64,000 nucleotides of DNA, taken from the NCBI GenBank assembly GCA_946811185.2, contig OX328104.1, forward strand, positions 50,390,505 through 50,454,504. The letters are read 5' to 3'. Shown in pieces: positions 63,516-64,000 of the stretch. The stretch's first letter is position 1. Each line of letters opens with the position of its first letter. Origin of the DNA: Hippopus hippopus (taxonomy: Eukaryota > Mollusca > Bivalvia > Cardiida > Cardiidae). Below the pieces are notes generated by a model. That model worked only from the letters and a program-made list of their open reading frames with translations, did not search any database and was not told the DNA's origin. The position numbers and the translations under genes are program-made.

Positions 63516-63748
63516 TGAGTCATGTTCTGGCAAAAAGGGGTCTAAGGCATCTCCGTGATGCATGATACAAAGCTCCATAAAATCCATTTTGTATAACAAC
63601 CGACTGAATAACAAAGTACACTGGTCCTTTGACATGCGGGAAACTGACCAATAGCAAAAGGTCTCCACCTAGATCAGCCTACGTGGATAGCGGTAGTCGA
63701 TATGTTTTTGCAGACGCATTAAACCCTTTTTTTTACAGAACATGCTCA
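63516..63748 (-). repeat. Family B MITE
   Basis: GAGTCATGTTCTGGCAAAAA start, hairpin decayed (GATCAGCCTACGTGGATAGC), TTACAGAACATGCTC end. Confidence 0.78.
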
Positions 63749-64000
63749 AAGGTAAGAAATTGGATTAAATTTTTTTGCAAGACGGGGTTCCTGCATGGCT
63801 AATTGATTGGATTGTAGGTTTAGTACGAAGCCAGGGGTACTTGGTTCATTATTATACTGCAAAGAAATTTCTCGTGATCTGATTGGATAATATGCCCCGA
63901 ACATATATATCATGTCCACTGGCAAAACCAACGTAAAAGCAGTTTCCCTTTCGGGAGCCCGGTATACATGACTACACTTTCAACACAACATCCAATATGG
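63749..64000. other. Host DNA to the window end
   Basis: No gene or repeat family was identified. Confidence 0.5.

Overview
The window is nuclear DNA of an invertebrate, most likely a bivalve mollusc and probably a heterodont (venerid- or dreissenid-like) clam. I base this on the AT-rich composition, the absence of dense genes, and several short palindromic repeat families that I recall from bivalve genomes; the species call is an inference from memory. I could not find one convincing host protein-coding exon. The window is a repeat landscape with one large, well-delimited mobile element.

Region 1 (1-3038) is host DNA with short palindromic repeats. Region 2 (3045-19858) is a complete 16.8 kb Maverick/Polinton-like element. 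It has AG...CT ends, a perfect 6-bp target duplication (TACGAG at 3039-3044 and 19859-19864), inverted repeats of about 3.1 and 3.7 kb, and remains of a protein-primed family B DNA polymerase (DxxSLYP, LNCFWGK and YFDTDS motifs). The polymerase lacks its N-terminal half, carries a frameshift, and is split by a 4.3 kb DNA transposon (9419-13756) with its own inverted repeats and 7-bp duplication. No integrase, packaging ATPase, protease or capsid gene was recognised, so the copy looks non-autonomous. The other genes are small: a coiled-coil protein encoded once in each terminal repeat (4288-4629, 18252-18614), two small proteins at 6205-6519 and 6938-7243, an unknown 217-residue protein (7850-8503), a broken zinc-knuckle gene (14523-15105) and a lysine-rich protein with a duplicated basic segment (15395-16168).

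The most interesting signal lies in the element's regulatory DNA. Five of the small genes end in one or more 16-nt stem-loops of the type that ends replication-dependent histone mRNAs (6-bp stem, UUUC loop, ACCCA-like 3' flank), followed by a purine-rich ACGAAAG motif at the place of the histone downstream element. Several of the same genes start from a repeated promoter module with an E2F-like TTTCCCGCG, a CRE (TGACGTCA) and a TATA box. Together these suggest S-phase-coupled, histone-style expression by a Polinton-like element. The polymerase/7850 gene block instead runs into an AATAAA signal.

Region 3 (19868-64000) is host DNA: an internally deleted mariner 3 bp beyond the Polinton duplication, a second mariner remnant (56544-57149), tRNA-derived SINEs, microsatellites, a perfect 40-bp x 7 tandem array (47015-47296), and very many copies of about ten short non-autonomous families, here called A to N. 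Most have a near-perfect central palindrome of 50-60 bp. Repeat boundaries were set by eye and are good to about 5-20 bp.
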